This document shows positions 34,222 through 42,843 of a stretch of DNA of 64,000 bases, one piece after another (the stretch's first letter is position 1; each line of letters starts with the position of its first letter). Position numbers and translations under genes: made by a program. This stretch comes from Gaetbulibacter_A sp043876815 (GTDB lineage Bacteria; Bacteroidota; Bacteroidia; Flavobacteriales; Flavobacteriaceae), in NCBI RefSeq assembly GCF_043876815.1, contig NZ_JBAWKA010000001.1, positions 558,001 to 622,000 of the forward strand. Reading direction: 5' to 3'. The notes beneath the pieces were generated by a model. The model had not been told where the DNA came from, made no database searches, and saw only the letters and a program-made list of their open reading frames with translations.

Positions 34222-34965
34222 CTAATTTGTGTCAAATGATGCGCGAGCAGAAATTTCACCATTACCCCCATTATTCATTAATGAAGTATCACCAGTAACT
34301 TTTTCTACACCGTCAATGGTAAGTGTGTAACTTCCTGTTGATCCCCAACCATCTCCATAATCATCGGTAGTAATAAGTGTGTAAGATCTTCCGGCGCACA
34401 ATGTTATTGGCTCAGAAACTTCAGAATATGCACTAGTACAACCTGAATAACCTGAACCAGAAAGTACAATGCCCCCTTCGGAATCTTCTATCGCCCAACT
34501 TACTTCACAAGGATAATTAAATCTTAAATCAAGTGTACCACTTACTTCATTACAATTTTGAATGTATTCAATAGTTATTGGTTGCCCAGTACTAGACATA
34601 CCAACATCATCAAAATCTATAACAAGTCTATTAATTCCAATACCTAAGTTAACATCGGATAATGCAACAGTAAACGAACCAGCATTTGAACCAGCTGGTA
34701 CCGTTACAGAAGTTGGTACAACATAGGAACCAGCAGCTGCGTCTGTACTTTCATCAACCATTAGAGTAAAGGTAGTATCAGAACCAACATTTTCAGCAGT
34801 ATAAACCACTACGGTAACATCTTGATTGCCACCAACATCTACACCGGTAGAAATATCTGAGGCAAACGTTACATAATTTAAACTAGGTTCAAATTGTTCT
34901 TCATCGCAGTTTTGAAATAAAACTAGCGAAAAAATAATTAAAAATATATTTATTGTTTTTTTCAT
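34222..34965 (-). CDS. Surface lipoprotein with Calx-beta-like and GDGWG domains
   Basis: A 247-residue lipoprotein with signal peptide MKKTINIFLIIFSLVLFQNC and lipidated Cys20. The N-terminal part (about 25-130) looks like a Calx-beta or DUF1735-like beta sandwich (SYVVPTSVTVPAGSNAGSFTV). The C-terminal part (about 135-247) contains LCAGRSYTLITTDDYGDGWG, a motif met in Bacteroidota surface proteins. It is the third gene after susC 3 and susD 3, where SusE-like substrate-binding lipoproteins usually sit. I infer a cell-surface binding role for the same cargo. The family name is not certain. Confidence 0.75.
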   Translation of the reverse strand: MKKTINIFLIIFSLVLFQNCDEEQFEPSLNYVTFASDISTGVDVGGNQDVTVVVYTAENVGSDTTFTLMVDESTDAAAGSYVVPTSVTVPAGSNAGSFTVALSDVNLGIGINRLVIDFDDVGMSSTGQPITIEYIQNCNEVSGTLDLRFNYPCEVSWAIEDSEGGIVLSGSGYSGCTSAYSEVSEPITLCAGRSYTLITTDDYGDGWGSTGSYTLTIDGVEKVTGDTSLMNNGGNGEISARASFDTN

Positions 34966-34989
34966 AATTAGAAGTTTATTATAATTGAA

Positions 34990-36606
34990 CTAGTTTTGAT
35001 CAGATTCTGAAATATAAGGATTGGCATCAATTTCAGCTTGTGGAATTTTCCAAATCCAATCATCATTTACTGAAGGTCGCTCCTGTATAAATCCATCTTG
35101 ATATATAACAATTGAAGCTCCAGAGTTAGTGTGATCAATACCTTCATCCCATCTAATTTTATCATGATATGCAAAACCTTCTCCCCATAATTCTACGCGT
35201 CTTTGAAATTTAATTTGATTCATCAAAGCAGTTTGAGTGGCATATTGAGATACATCATAGGCAGAATCTCTTTTAGAACCTAAAAGATTTAATGCTGCTT
35301 GGGCACCAGGAATATCATTTAACATGGCTTTAGCTTCTGCTTCTATTAATACCATTTCAGACGATCTCATAAAAATCATGTCGTCAGGACCACTGGTTCC
35401 AGGATTCGCTGGTTTAAATTTAACATTCATATATGGGTGGGTGTTATGCCCATTAGTTGCACCATATTCTGCTATAATAGCAGCTTTAGCCGCAAGAAAT
35501 GTCGTTTGATCATCATAATTTGGATCTGCTGCAGCACTTCCTCCTTGGTTGTTATAAGCAGCCGAGTTTGTATTTGGTGCCAATGGTAGCCATGCTTTAG
35601 TTCTGAAATCAGTAGCAGGTATTTGGTCATACAACTCATTATTTATCATTTTGTTGTTACCTCTACATTCACCACCATTAAACGCAAAAGAAATGTAGTA
35701 AAAATAAGATTGGAAGAAATTTGATTCTGTATCAATAACTTCACAAGCCCATATAGCTTCAGAGATGCCGTCTTCTTGAAATCCAGATAACCATTCGGCT
35801 TCATCCATAATTGGATAACCATTTCTAGCCGCGGCCGCGCTTGATGCTGCAGTAGCCCAATCACCTTTGGATAAAGCAATACGTGCTTTTATTCCATAAG
35901 CTGTATTTAAATCTATAGTAGATTTATTTGGACGAGCACCTGCTTTTTCTAAATATCCTATCGCCTCATCTATATCATCTTCTATTTGGGCGTAAATCTC
36001 TGCTACAGTTGCACGTGGTCCACCTTCAAATGGTGCTCCCAATGCACTTATTAATGGCACTCCAGGATCAGTTTCAGGATTACCAATAATATAACCTTTG
36101 GCGTAAGTTGTTATCAATCTCCAGTAGGACCAAGCGCGATAAGCATATGCCTGACCTAAAAGACCATTTACTTGAGGTGTTCTTGCGAAATCTTGCTCAA
36201 AAATTTGGTCTATCACTTCACTTGAAACGTTTATCATGTGGTAACGTTGGTACCATAAATTAAAAACAGTAGCGAATGTTGCGTTTGTGTGCGTTGTCCA
36301 AGCAGCTTCTGATTTTTGCCATCCAAACCCTGGACCTGTATGTATAACTTCTCCTCCTATAAAATCAAAGGCAGGTACAAAATACATTTCACCATCTCTA
36401 CTTGTTGTGGAACCACTTAAGGCTGCAACGTACATTTGTCTGTTAAGACCATTTACTACTAGGGCAATATTATCGGGGTTTGTGTAAGCTCCGGCAGTAG
36501 ATATTGCATCCGTAGGAACAGTTTCGAGAAACTCTTCAGAACAACCTGACATTGCCAATGTTATGATTGTAACTGATAGAAACAATTTTATTTTTTTTCG
36601 TATCAT
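34990..36606 (-). CDS. SusD/RagB-family nutrient-uptake lipoprotein (pair 3)
   Basis: A 538-residue SusD-like lipoprotein with signal peptide MIRKKIKLFLSVTIITLAMSGC and lipidated Cys22. I chose the ATG at 36606, which lies 25 bases after the susC 3 stop; a longer frame from 36654 would overlap susC. The N-terminal FLETVPTDAISTAGAYTNPD is the SusD opening pattern. The core has GLLGQAYAYRAWSYWRLITTY, and the C-terminal part has QIKFQRRVELWGEGFAYHDK and WIWKIPQAEIDANP. It forms a lid on SusC 3. The cargo is unknown, and no enzyme gene is linked. Confidence 0.92.
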   Translation of the reverse strand: MIRKKIKLFLSVTIITLAMSGCSEEFLETVPTDAISTAGAYTNPDNIALVVNGLNRQMYVAALSGSTTSRDGEMYFVPAFDFIGGEVIHTGPGFGWQKSEAAWTTHTNATFATVFNLWYQRYHMINVSSEVIDQIFEQDFARTPQVNGLLGQAYAYRAWSYWRLITTYAKGYIIGNPETDPGVPLISALGAPFEGGPRATVAEIYAQIEDDIDEAIGYLEKAGARPNKSTIDLNTAYGIKARIALSKGDWATAASSAAAARNGYPIMDEAEWLSGFQEDGISEAIWACEVIDTESNFFQSYFYYISFAFNGGECRGNNKMINNELYDQIPATDFRTKAWLPLAPNTNSAAYNNQGGSAAADPNYDDQTTFLAAKAAIIAEYGATNGHNTHPYMNVKFKPANPGTSGPDDMIFMRSSEMVLIEAEAKAMLNDIPGAQAALNLLGSKRDSAYDVSQYATQTALMNQIKFQRRVELWGEGFAYHDKIRWDEGIDHTNSGASIVIYQDGFIQERPSVNDDWIWKIPQAEIDANPYISESDQN

Positions 36607-36631
36607 TTTATTTTGTTTTATTAATTTAAAT

Positions 36632-39600
36632 TTAGAAAGAAACGTTAACACCAACAGATACTACTCTGTTTGGAGCATAATCTGTTCCATCTCCAGTACC
36701 TGCAAGGTTAAATTGAGGGTCTAAGCCAGTTCTATTTGCAAACAATAATAAGTTTTCACCAGTAGCGAATATTCTTAAATTATTCACACCAATCTTATCC
36801 GCAACAGCGCTATCAAAATTATAAGATAAATTTACATTTCTAAGTGATAAAAAACTAGCATCTGTTAACCATCTTGAAGAAAGCGCTTGAGTTAAAAGAG
36901 GATTTCCTTGCTCTAAACGCGGTACATTGGTAATATCACCAGGTTGTCTCCAAGCATTTTTTGCATCAGGATGCAACGATCTTCCAAACTCTCCTGCATG
37001 CATCATATCTTCATAACCATAATCAATTACTTTACCTCCTAATTGGTAAGTAAATAAGACGCTTAGACTTAAATTTTTGTATCTAAACGAGTTTGTAATT
37101 GATCCAATTACATCTGGAATTGAAGATTCGTTAACATAACCACGTTGTGCCTCAGCCCAATCATTAGTCGTAGCACGAGCTCCATTCTCATCAAATACAG
37201 GAATACCAGGTACACCGTCAACCTCTTCAAATACATAGTAAAGGGCATCACCATTACTTGGGTCTACACCAGCAAATTCATAAAGGAACCAATCAAATCT
37301 AGAACGGCCTTCTGCCCAACGTTTAGAACCATTAATAAAAGGATCTGGTATACGTGTAATTTTATTTTCAAGAGTTGAGGCTTGAAGGCCTAGGTCCCAT
37401 GAAAAATTATTAGTTTGAACAATAGTACCATTTAAACTAACTTCCCAACCTCTGTTATACATATCTCCGATGTTATTCGGTGCGTTAACTTGACCTTCAG
37501 AAGGAGGAATAGGCACATTATAAAGTAAATCAGATGTATCTCGGTTGTAATATTCAACAGATCCTGATATACGATTATTGAACAATCCAAACTCTAACGC
37601 AACATCCCACGTAGAAGTTGTTTCCCATTGCAAATCAGCATTACCTGTAGTATCCCAAAAGATACCTGGCGTTCCAGCATTTGAGAGTAAACTGTATAAA
37701 CCTTGCGAAATATAGAAGTTTCCTAATTGGTCGTTTCCTACTTCACCATATGACCCTCTTACTTTTAAATTATTTATAAAAGAAACGTCTGACATGAAGT
37801 TTTCTTGATCTATTCTCCAAGCACCTGACACAGAATAAAAAGTACCCCACTTATTGTTGTCAAATACAGAAGACCCATCTCTTCTTGCAGAAGCACCTAT
37901 GTAATATCTATTCGCAAAGTTGTAATTTAATCTAGAGAAAAACCCTTCCAGTCTTTTATCTGTACTACTACCACCGGCATCTGCAACTACAGAAAAGTTG
38001 TCTAACTCATAAATTCCTGATGCAGTTTGCGTTGTTTTAAACACATCATTACTTCTGAAATTTCTATTGTAGCTTTCATGACCCAATGTTACATCAAGAT
38101 TATGATCTCCAAAAGATTTGTTGTAAGTAATTAACTGGTTGAAGTTTTCAACAGTTCGTGTGAACCTATCGTCAGACAGTCTACCTTCAGGTTGACCATC
38201 ACCTACAATTGGATTTTGATAACTTTGGGTAATACCATTTTGTATATCTTGACCGTATACTAAGCTTGCTTTAAGACCATCAGTAATGGTAAATTCAGCA
38301 TTAATACGCATCGTAACGTTGTTTCTTGTTTCCAGGTAGTTATTTAAAATAGCCTCCTCTAAAGCATTACGCCCGATTAAAGTAGGTCTAGATTGAATAC
38401 CTAATTCTCCAATACCTTCACCTCGATCCCAAAGTTTGTTTCCGGCTTCATCTCTGATAATCCGGTTAGTAACTGGGTCTAATAGATATGGGCTATAAAT
38501 CGATCCCATATCTTTAGCAAAACTAAAAACGTTAGCAGCAGCGGCTCCTCTGGAAGGAGGGCCTGTTAATTTTTCAGTAGTAATAGACATGTTTCCACCT
38601 AAGGATAACCAGCTAGTCGGATCAAATGATCCATTTAAACGCGCTGTAGTTCTATCATAACCACTTTCAATAACATATCCTTTTTCTTGAAGATTTGCCA
38701 ATGAAAAGAATACGGTATGGTTATCACCACCACCAGAAACATTCACAGAGTTGTTTAATCTACTCCCTTGTCTTTGCAATGCATCAAACCAATCTAAATC
38801 TTCAGCAATTACTTGTGCGTTAGGATTTAATCTTCCGTCAACACCAACAATTTGATCATTAGGAACATTAAAAGGATTTCTACCTAAACGATTAAAAATG
38901 TCTGCCGAAGCAAAAGCCTCAGGATTAGGTTGGGCTTGAACATTAGGAGTGTTCTTGTAACCTTCCCACATTAATTCGTAGTATTCACCTGGGCTAACTG
39001 CATCATATTGGTCGATACTTCTGCTCATTACTCCAAATGAACTAGTTGCTGATACTGTGATACCAGCGCCTTTTTTACCTGTTTTTGTAGTAATAATTAT
39101 TACACCGTTAGCTCCACGAGAACCATAAAGCGAAGTTGAGGCAGCATCCTTTAAAACTGTTAATGATGCAATGTCATCTTGATTTATAGTATTTAAACCC
39201 CCTTCAAATTGAACACCATCTACAATAAATAATGGATCTGTAGTACCGTTTAAAGTACCTACACCTCTAATAACTATACTTGGAGAACTTCCTGGTTGAC
39301 CACTAGTTGAAAGAAATTGTACTCCTGTTACATTACCTTCAATTGCAGCTATTGGAGAGGTTAATGCTCTCAACTCCAATTGTTCAGATTGTACTACACC
39401 AGCAGATCCAGTAAAGGCCTCTTTAGTTGTAGTACCATAAGCAACAACAACAACTTCGTCTAAAGATTCTGCATCTTCAGTCATTGTTACATTAATGACA
39501 TTGGAGGAACCTACAGTCATTTCTTTGGTAATGTATCCCACAAAACTATAAACCAAGGTAGCACCTTGATTTACTTGAATGGAATAATTTCCGTCAAAAT

Positions 39601-39766
39601 CTGCTGAAGTACCACTATTTGTACCTTTTACTAAAACAGTAGCACCAGGGAGCGGTAAGCCCGAAGCATCGGTAACCGTACCTGAAACTGTCTTTGTTTG
39701 TGCAAACATGAGTTGCACCATTAACGCCATTAGTAGCGTTAGAATTCCACTAAACTTTGTTTTCAT
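36632..39766 (-). CDS. SusC/RagA-family TonB-dependent outer-membrane transporter (pair 3)
   Basis: A 1044-residue transporter. Signal peptide MKTKFSGILTLLMALMVQ...FAQ, regulatory domain (VSGTVTDASGLPLPGATV), TonB-box-like VVVVAYGTTTKEAFTGS, plug (SPSIVIRGVGTLNGTTDPL) and a barrel ending VGVNVSF with a C-terminal Phe. It heads an operon with susD 3 and the surface lipoprotein. The start region is shared with the other two susC genes, though a little more diverged. The promoter-like block is 28 bases upstream. Confidence 0.93.
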   Translation of the reverse strand: MKTKFSGILTLLMALMVQLMFAQTKTVSGTVTDASGLPLPGATVLVKGTNSGTSADFDGNYSIQVNQGATLVYSFVGYITKEMTVGSSNVINVTMTEDAESLDEVVVVAYGTTTKEAFTGSAGVVQSEQLELRALTSPIAAIEGNVTGVQFLSTSGQPGSSPSIVIRGVGTLNGTTDPLFIVDGVQFEGGLNTINQDDIASLTVLKDAASTSLYGSRGANGVIIITTKTGKKGAGITVSATSSFGVMSRSIDQYDAVSPGEYYELMWEGYKNTPNVQAQPNPEAFASADIFNRLGRNPFNVPNDQIVGVDGRLNPNAQVIAEDLDWFDALQRQGSRLNNSVNVSGGGDNHTVFFSLANLQEKGYVIESGYDRTTARLNGSFDPTSWLSLGGNMSITTEKLTGPPSRGAAAANVFSFAKDMGSIYSPYLLDPVTNRIIRDEAGNKLWDRGEGIGELGIQSRPTLIGRNALEEAILNNYLETRNNVTMRINAEFTITDGLKASLVYGQDIQNGITQSYQNPIVGDGQPEGRLSDDRFTRTVENFNQLITYNKSFGDHNLDVTLGHESYNRNFRSNDVFKTTQTASGIYELDNFSVVADAGGSSTDKRLEGFFSRLNYNFANRYYIGASARRDGSSVFDNNKWGTFYSVSGAWRIDQENFMSDVSFINNLKVRGSYGEVGNDQLGNFYISQGLYSLLSNAGTPGIFWDTTGNADLQWETTSTWDVALEFGLFNNRISGSVEYYNRDTSDLLYNVPIPPSEGQVNAPNNIGDMYNRGWEVSLNGTIVQTNNFSWDLGLQASTLENKITRIPDPFINGSKRWAEGRSRFDWFLYEFAGVDPSNGDALYYVFEEVDGVPGIPVFDENGARATTNDWAEAQRGYVNESSIPDVIGSITNSFRYKNLSLSVLFTYQLGGKVIDYGYEDMMHAGEFGRSLHPDAKNAWRQPGDITNVPRLEQGNPLLTQALSSRWLTDASFLSLRNVNLSYNFDSAVADKIGVNNLRIFATGENLLLFANRTGLDPQFNLAGTGDGTDYAPNRVVSVGVNVSF

Positions 39767-39780
39767 TATTATAATTATTA
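39651..39780 (-). repeat. 130-bp repeat over the susC start (copy 3)
   Basis: Same segment of susC 3, about 5.9 kb from copy 2, more diverged in the signal-peptide cleavage region. Confidence 0.75.
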
Positions 39781-40091
39781 GAGTTAGTCAGCGGCAAAAA
39801 TCATAATTAAAAGTTAATAAAACAACAAATGATTGTTAAAAATTAATATAAATCCATCGTTTTTTTACATTTTTTTAAAATATTTCGCTGAATTAGTACG
39901 ATTAAACTGAAAATTTAAAAGTCGTCTTATTTAAAAGCTCTAATACAATTTAGCTGTTTTTTAAACTTTGATTACATTTTTCATTCGGCCTATTCTTGAA
40001 CTATAGCATCTGGTTTGAAAATGATTCGTTTTAACGAAGAGCTAAGCTAAATGGTGTCAAATGACTACTTAAAATGTAAAAGTTATAATTT
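39767..40091. other. Intergenic region upstream of susC 3
   Basis: About 325 AT-rich bases holding the promoter-like block of susC 3 (39795-39825). I see no gene, and no hairpin terminator for the Omp85-like gene that ends here on the minus strand. Confidence 0.6.
39795..39825 (-). promoter_or_regulatory. Promoter-like block shared by the three susC genes (copy 3)
   Basis: On the minus strand: TTG, a 20-base spacer beginning TTTTATTAACT, then GATTTTTG, 28 bases before the ATG. Layout and length match copies 1 and 2. Confidence 0.55.
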
Positions 40092-41786
40092 TTAAAATAT
40101 AGTAGTAAGGCTAATATGTACCTTAGAGTTTGATACTTTAAAAGGTTCATTTTCAACTTTAGCGGCAGCATAGTTCAGTTTAAATAAGCCTGCTTTAGTG
40201 AGAACACCCAAGCCGATTCCGTAACTGAATAATTTTTTTTTCAAATCAGATATATTATTCTCGAAATAGCCAAGATCTGTAATGGAATGTACGTATAGGC
40301 TTGGACTTAATGTAAAACGGTACTCTGTATTTAAAATACCATAGGTATTCCCTAACAAACTATTTTCCTGAAAGCCACGAATGGAATTAATGCCGCCGAA
40401 ACGCAAAAGTTCATTTTCAAAATAGGTGTCAGAGGAAATAGTCTCCCCGTGTAGTTTGAAATATAGGCTGTTTTTCAAATTCAGTTGGAAAATGTGCATC
40501 GCATCTATAACAAAGCGTGATTGATTTTGGGAGGTCCCTGCATTTTTACGAGATCCTAAATTCCCTTCAAAATAAAAACTCGATTTGGTTTGAAATAGAG
40601 CATTGTTAAATTGTAGATTTCTGTATTGATAGCTCCCAGTTAAAAATCGGGTATTGTAATTAGCAATATCTGAAACTGTACCGGAGCTAAATAAATTATT
40701 GGATGCAGTTGCAGTTAACCCGAGAGCAACTTGGTGTTTAGGATTAATTTGAAAGGTGGTCTTAATAGATTGGTCTACTGTAGTAAATGAAGAGTCTCGC
40801 CTAAACACCCTCAATTCCATAGCTAAGCCCACCGGGGATTTAAACAAGTAAGGTAGTGCTGCGTTTACCTCAAAAAGCTGCTGATCTGTTTCATCACTTT
40901 TATAAAACAAGCGAAAGGCTTCGCCGAAATTTAAAGTGTTGATCAAATTCAAATTTAAATACCCATTAAATTGAATTTTATTTGTGTCCTCATTGGTTCC
41001 AAAACCTAAAAATCCATCAAAACTGTTGCTTTTTTGTTTTTCTAAATAGAGGTAAAGTGTTGTAGAGTCTTTAGTAAAAAGAACTTCCGGCGGTTTTATT
41101 TGATTGGCAAAATTTAAACTTTGAACTTGTTCTGTTTTCTTTTTGATCTCGGTTAAATTAAAGACCTGATTTTTTTTGATATTTAGGTAATAGCGGAGGA
41201 AAGACCGGGGAAATTGTTCGTAGCCTTTTATTTCAATGGCATCAATAATGCGTTTTTGTTGATCCGGAATAAGCTCAAGATCAGCAGCCAGGCTATTATC
41301 CTTTATGGTAATATTTTTTAATTGGACTTTACTAAAGGGCAAGCCTTGTTCTGCTAGTGTTGAGCTCAGCCTTTTTAAAGTGGATGTTATTTTTTGATAG
41401 GGCAGTACAAAATAGGTGTCGGATACTGAGGTAGAGAATGAACTCAATATTTCCGGATGGATGAATTTGGAATTTGTGTAATGGATCTTAATGGATTCAA
41501 ATTTGTTACCAAGTTTAAAATGGGCTAAAAATGTTGAGTCATTTGTCCTTTCTAAACTCGAAAGCTGTGCTTCAATGTACCCCAATCTATACAGGCTCGT
41601 TTGAACCGAATCCACTTCTGTATTGATACTTGCTAAATCCGCGTGGGTTTTTAGATAATTCAATTCGTTCAAAACCAGAGTTTCGGAGTTTGAGTTACCC
41701 TCCATATCTAAATATAAATTTTGAGCCGAAATTCCGGAGGAAAACATACCATATATAATAAGGTAGAAAATGATGTATTTTTGCAC
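40092..41786 (-). CDS. Small Omp85/BamA-TamA-like outer-membrane protein
   Basis: A 564-residue protein with signal peptide (MQKYIIFYLIIYGMFSSGISA). The N-terminal half looks like POTRA-type repeats: VDSVQTSLYRLGYIEAQLSS, KITSTLKRLSSTLAEQGLPF and IIDAIEIKGYEQFPRSFLRY. The C-terminal half is a beta-barrel with the lid-loop motif GGINSIRGFQENSL (RGF) and ends TTIF. BamA itself has five POTRA domains and about 800 residues, so this is a shorter relative, similar in size to TamA. It probably inserts or moves a protein across the outer membrane. The gene stands alone between the SusCD array and the divergent ribosomal operon. Confidence 0.8.
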   Translation of the reverse strand: MQKYIIFYLIIYGMFSSGISAQNLYLDMEGNSNSETLVLNELNYLKTHADLASINTEVDSVQTSLYRLGYIEAQLSSLERTNDSTFLAHFKLGNKFESIKIHYTNSKFIHPEILSSFSTSVSDTYFVLPYQKITSTLKRLSSTLAEQGLPFSKVQLKNITIKDNSLAADLELIPDQQKRIIDAIEIKGYEQFPRSFLRYYLNIKKNQVFNLTEIKKKTEQVQSLNFANQIKPPEVLFTKDSTTLYLYLEKQKSNSFDGFLGFGTNEDTNKIQFNGYLNLNLINTLNFGEAFRLFYKSDETDQQLFEVNAALPYLFKSPVGLAMELRVFRRDSSFTTVDQSIKTTFQINPKHQVALGLTATASNNLFSSGTVSDIANYNTRFLTGSYQYRNLQFNNALFQTKSSFYFEGNLGSRKNAGTSQNQSRFVIDAMHIFQLNLKNSLYFKLHGETISSDTYFENELLRFGGINSIRGFQENSLLGNTYGILNTEYRFTLSPSLYVHSITDLGYFENNISDLKKKLFSYGIGLGVLTKAGLFKLNYAAAKVENEPFKVSNSKVHISLTTIF

Positions 41787-41890
41787 GGCTATAAAATCTG
41801 GTTTTTGTTGTAAAACTAACGGAAAAAGTAGTCTTTTAATATGATTGAAAATTTAATTTTTCAAAACTCTTAAAAATTAATGATTTAGGA

Positions 41891-41921
41891 TTTGAATAAT
41901 TAATTTAAATTTCTACCTTTG
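41891..41921 (+). promoter_or_regulatory. Promoter of the rpsL-fusA ribosomal operon
   Basis: TTTG (41891-41894), a 19-base spacer and TACCTTTG (41914-41921) followed by C. This is a perfect match to the Bacteroidota promoter consensus TTTG-N19-TAnnTTTG, 43 bases upstream of the rpsL start. Confidence 0.88.
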
Positions 41922-41964
41922 CAGCCCTTTAATCAAGGGATTTTAAAATTTATAGGAATTATAT

Positions 41965-42339
41965 ATGCCAACAATTTCACAATTAGTACGAAAAGGAAGA
42001 GCCAAAATAACCAAGAAGAGTAAATCGGCTGCTTTGAATTCGTGTCCTCAGAGACGTGGTGTGTGTACTCGTGTTTATACAACGACGCCTAAGAAACCTA
42101 ACTCAGCAATGCGTAAGGTAGCAAGGGTTCGTTTAACAAACGGAAACGAGGTTAACGCATACATCGGTGGTGAAGGTCACAATTTACAAGAGCACTCGAT
42201 AGTATTGGTTAGAGGTGGAAGGGTAAAAGATTTACCAGGAGTTAGATATCACATCGTTCGTGGTGCTTTAGACACAGCAGGTGTTGCAGGTAGAACACAA
42301 CGTAGATCTAAGTATGGTGCAAAACGCCCTAAAAAGTAA
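41965..42339 (+). CDS. rpsL: 30S ribosomal protein S12
   Basis: S12 (124 residues) sits at the decoding centre of the small subunit. Seen are MPTISQLVRKGR, the loop TPKKPNSAMRKVARVRL and GGRVKDLPGVRYH. The lysines at positions 43 and 88, where streptomycin-resistance changes occur in other bacteria, are unchanged. It is the first gene of the run, behind a consensus promoter, followed by rpsG after 21 bases. Confidence 0.98.
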   Translation: MPTISQLVRKGRAKITKKSKSAALNSCPQRRGVCTRVYTTTPKKPNSAMRKVARVRLTNGNEVNAYIGGEGHNLQEHSIVLVRGGRVKDLPGVRYHIVRGALDTAGVAGRTQRRSKYGAKRPKK

Positions 42340-42360
42340 TTAACGCTTTAAGAAGAAGAC

Positions 42361-42837
42361 ATGAGAAAAAGAGCAGCAAAAAAGAGACCGCTTTTACCGG
42401 ATCCACGTTTTAACGATCAGCTAGTAACGCGTTTCGTTAATATGATGATGTGGGACGGAAAGAAGTCTGTAGCTTTTAAAGTTTTCTACGATGCTATTGA
42501 TATCGTAGAATCAAAAAAGACTGACGAAGAAAAAACAGGATTAGATCTTTGGAAGGATGCCTTGTCTAATGTGATGCCTCACGTAGAAGTACGTAGCCGT
42601 CGTGTTGGTGGTGCTACATTCCAAATTCCAATGCAAATTCGTCCAGACCGTAAAGTATCTACAGCCATGAAATGGTTAATTAGTTACGCACGTAAAAGAA
42701 ATGAAAAATCAATGGCGTTACGCCTGGCCTCAGAAATTTTAGCAGCAGCTAAAGAAGAAGGAGCGGCCGTTAAAAAACGTCTTGATACGCATAAAATGGC
42801 AGAAGCTAATAAAGCATTCTCTCACTTTAGATTTTAA
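42361..42837 (+). CDS. rpsG: 30S ribosomal protein S7
   Basis: S7 (158 residues) starts head assembly of the small subunit by binding the 3' domain of 16S rRNA. Recognised by MRKRAAKKRPLLPDPRF, the family block PHVEVRSRRVGGATFQIPMQ and RKRNEKSMALRLASEILAA. It lies between rpsL and fusA, 6 bases before fusA, the classic str-operon order. Confidence 0.98.
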   Translation: MRKRAAKKRPLLPDPRFNDQLVTRFVNMMMWDGKKSVAFKVFYDAIDIVESKKTDEEKTGLDLWKDALSNVMPHVEVRSRRVGGATFQIPMQIRPDRKVSTAMKWLISYARKRNEKSMALRLASEILAAAKEEGAAVKKRLDTHKMAEANKAFSHFRF

Positions 42838-42843
42838 AATATA

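Noticed and set aside
24220..39766. Polysaccharide utilisation locus with assigned substrate
   Set aside because: No carbohydrate-active enzyme is present in the window, so a substrate cannot be named.
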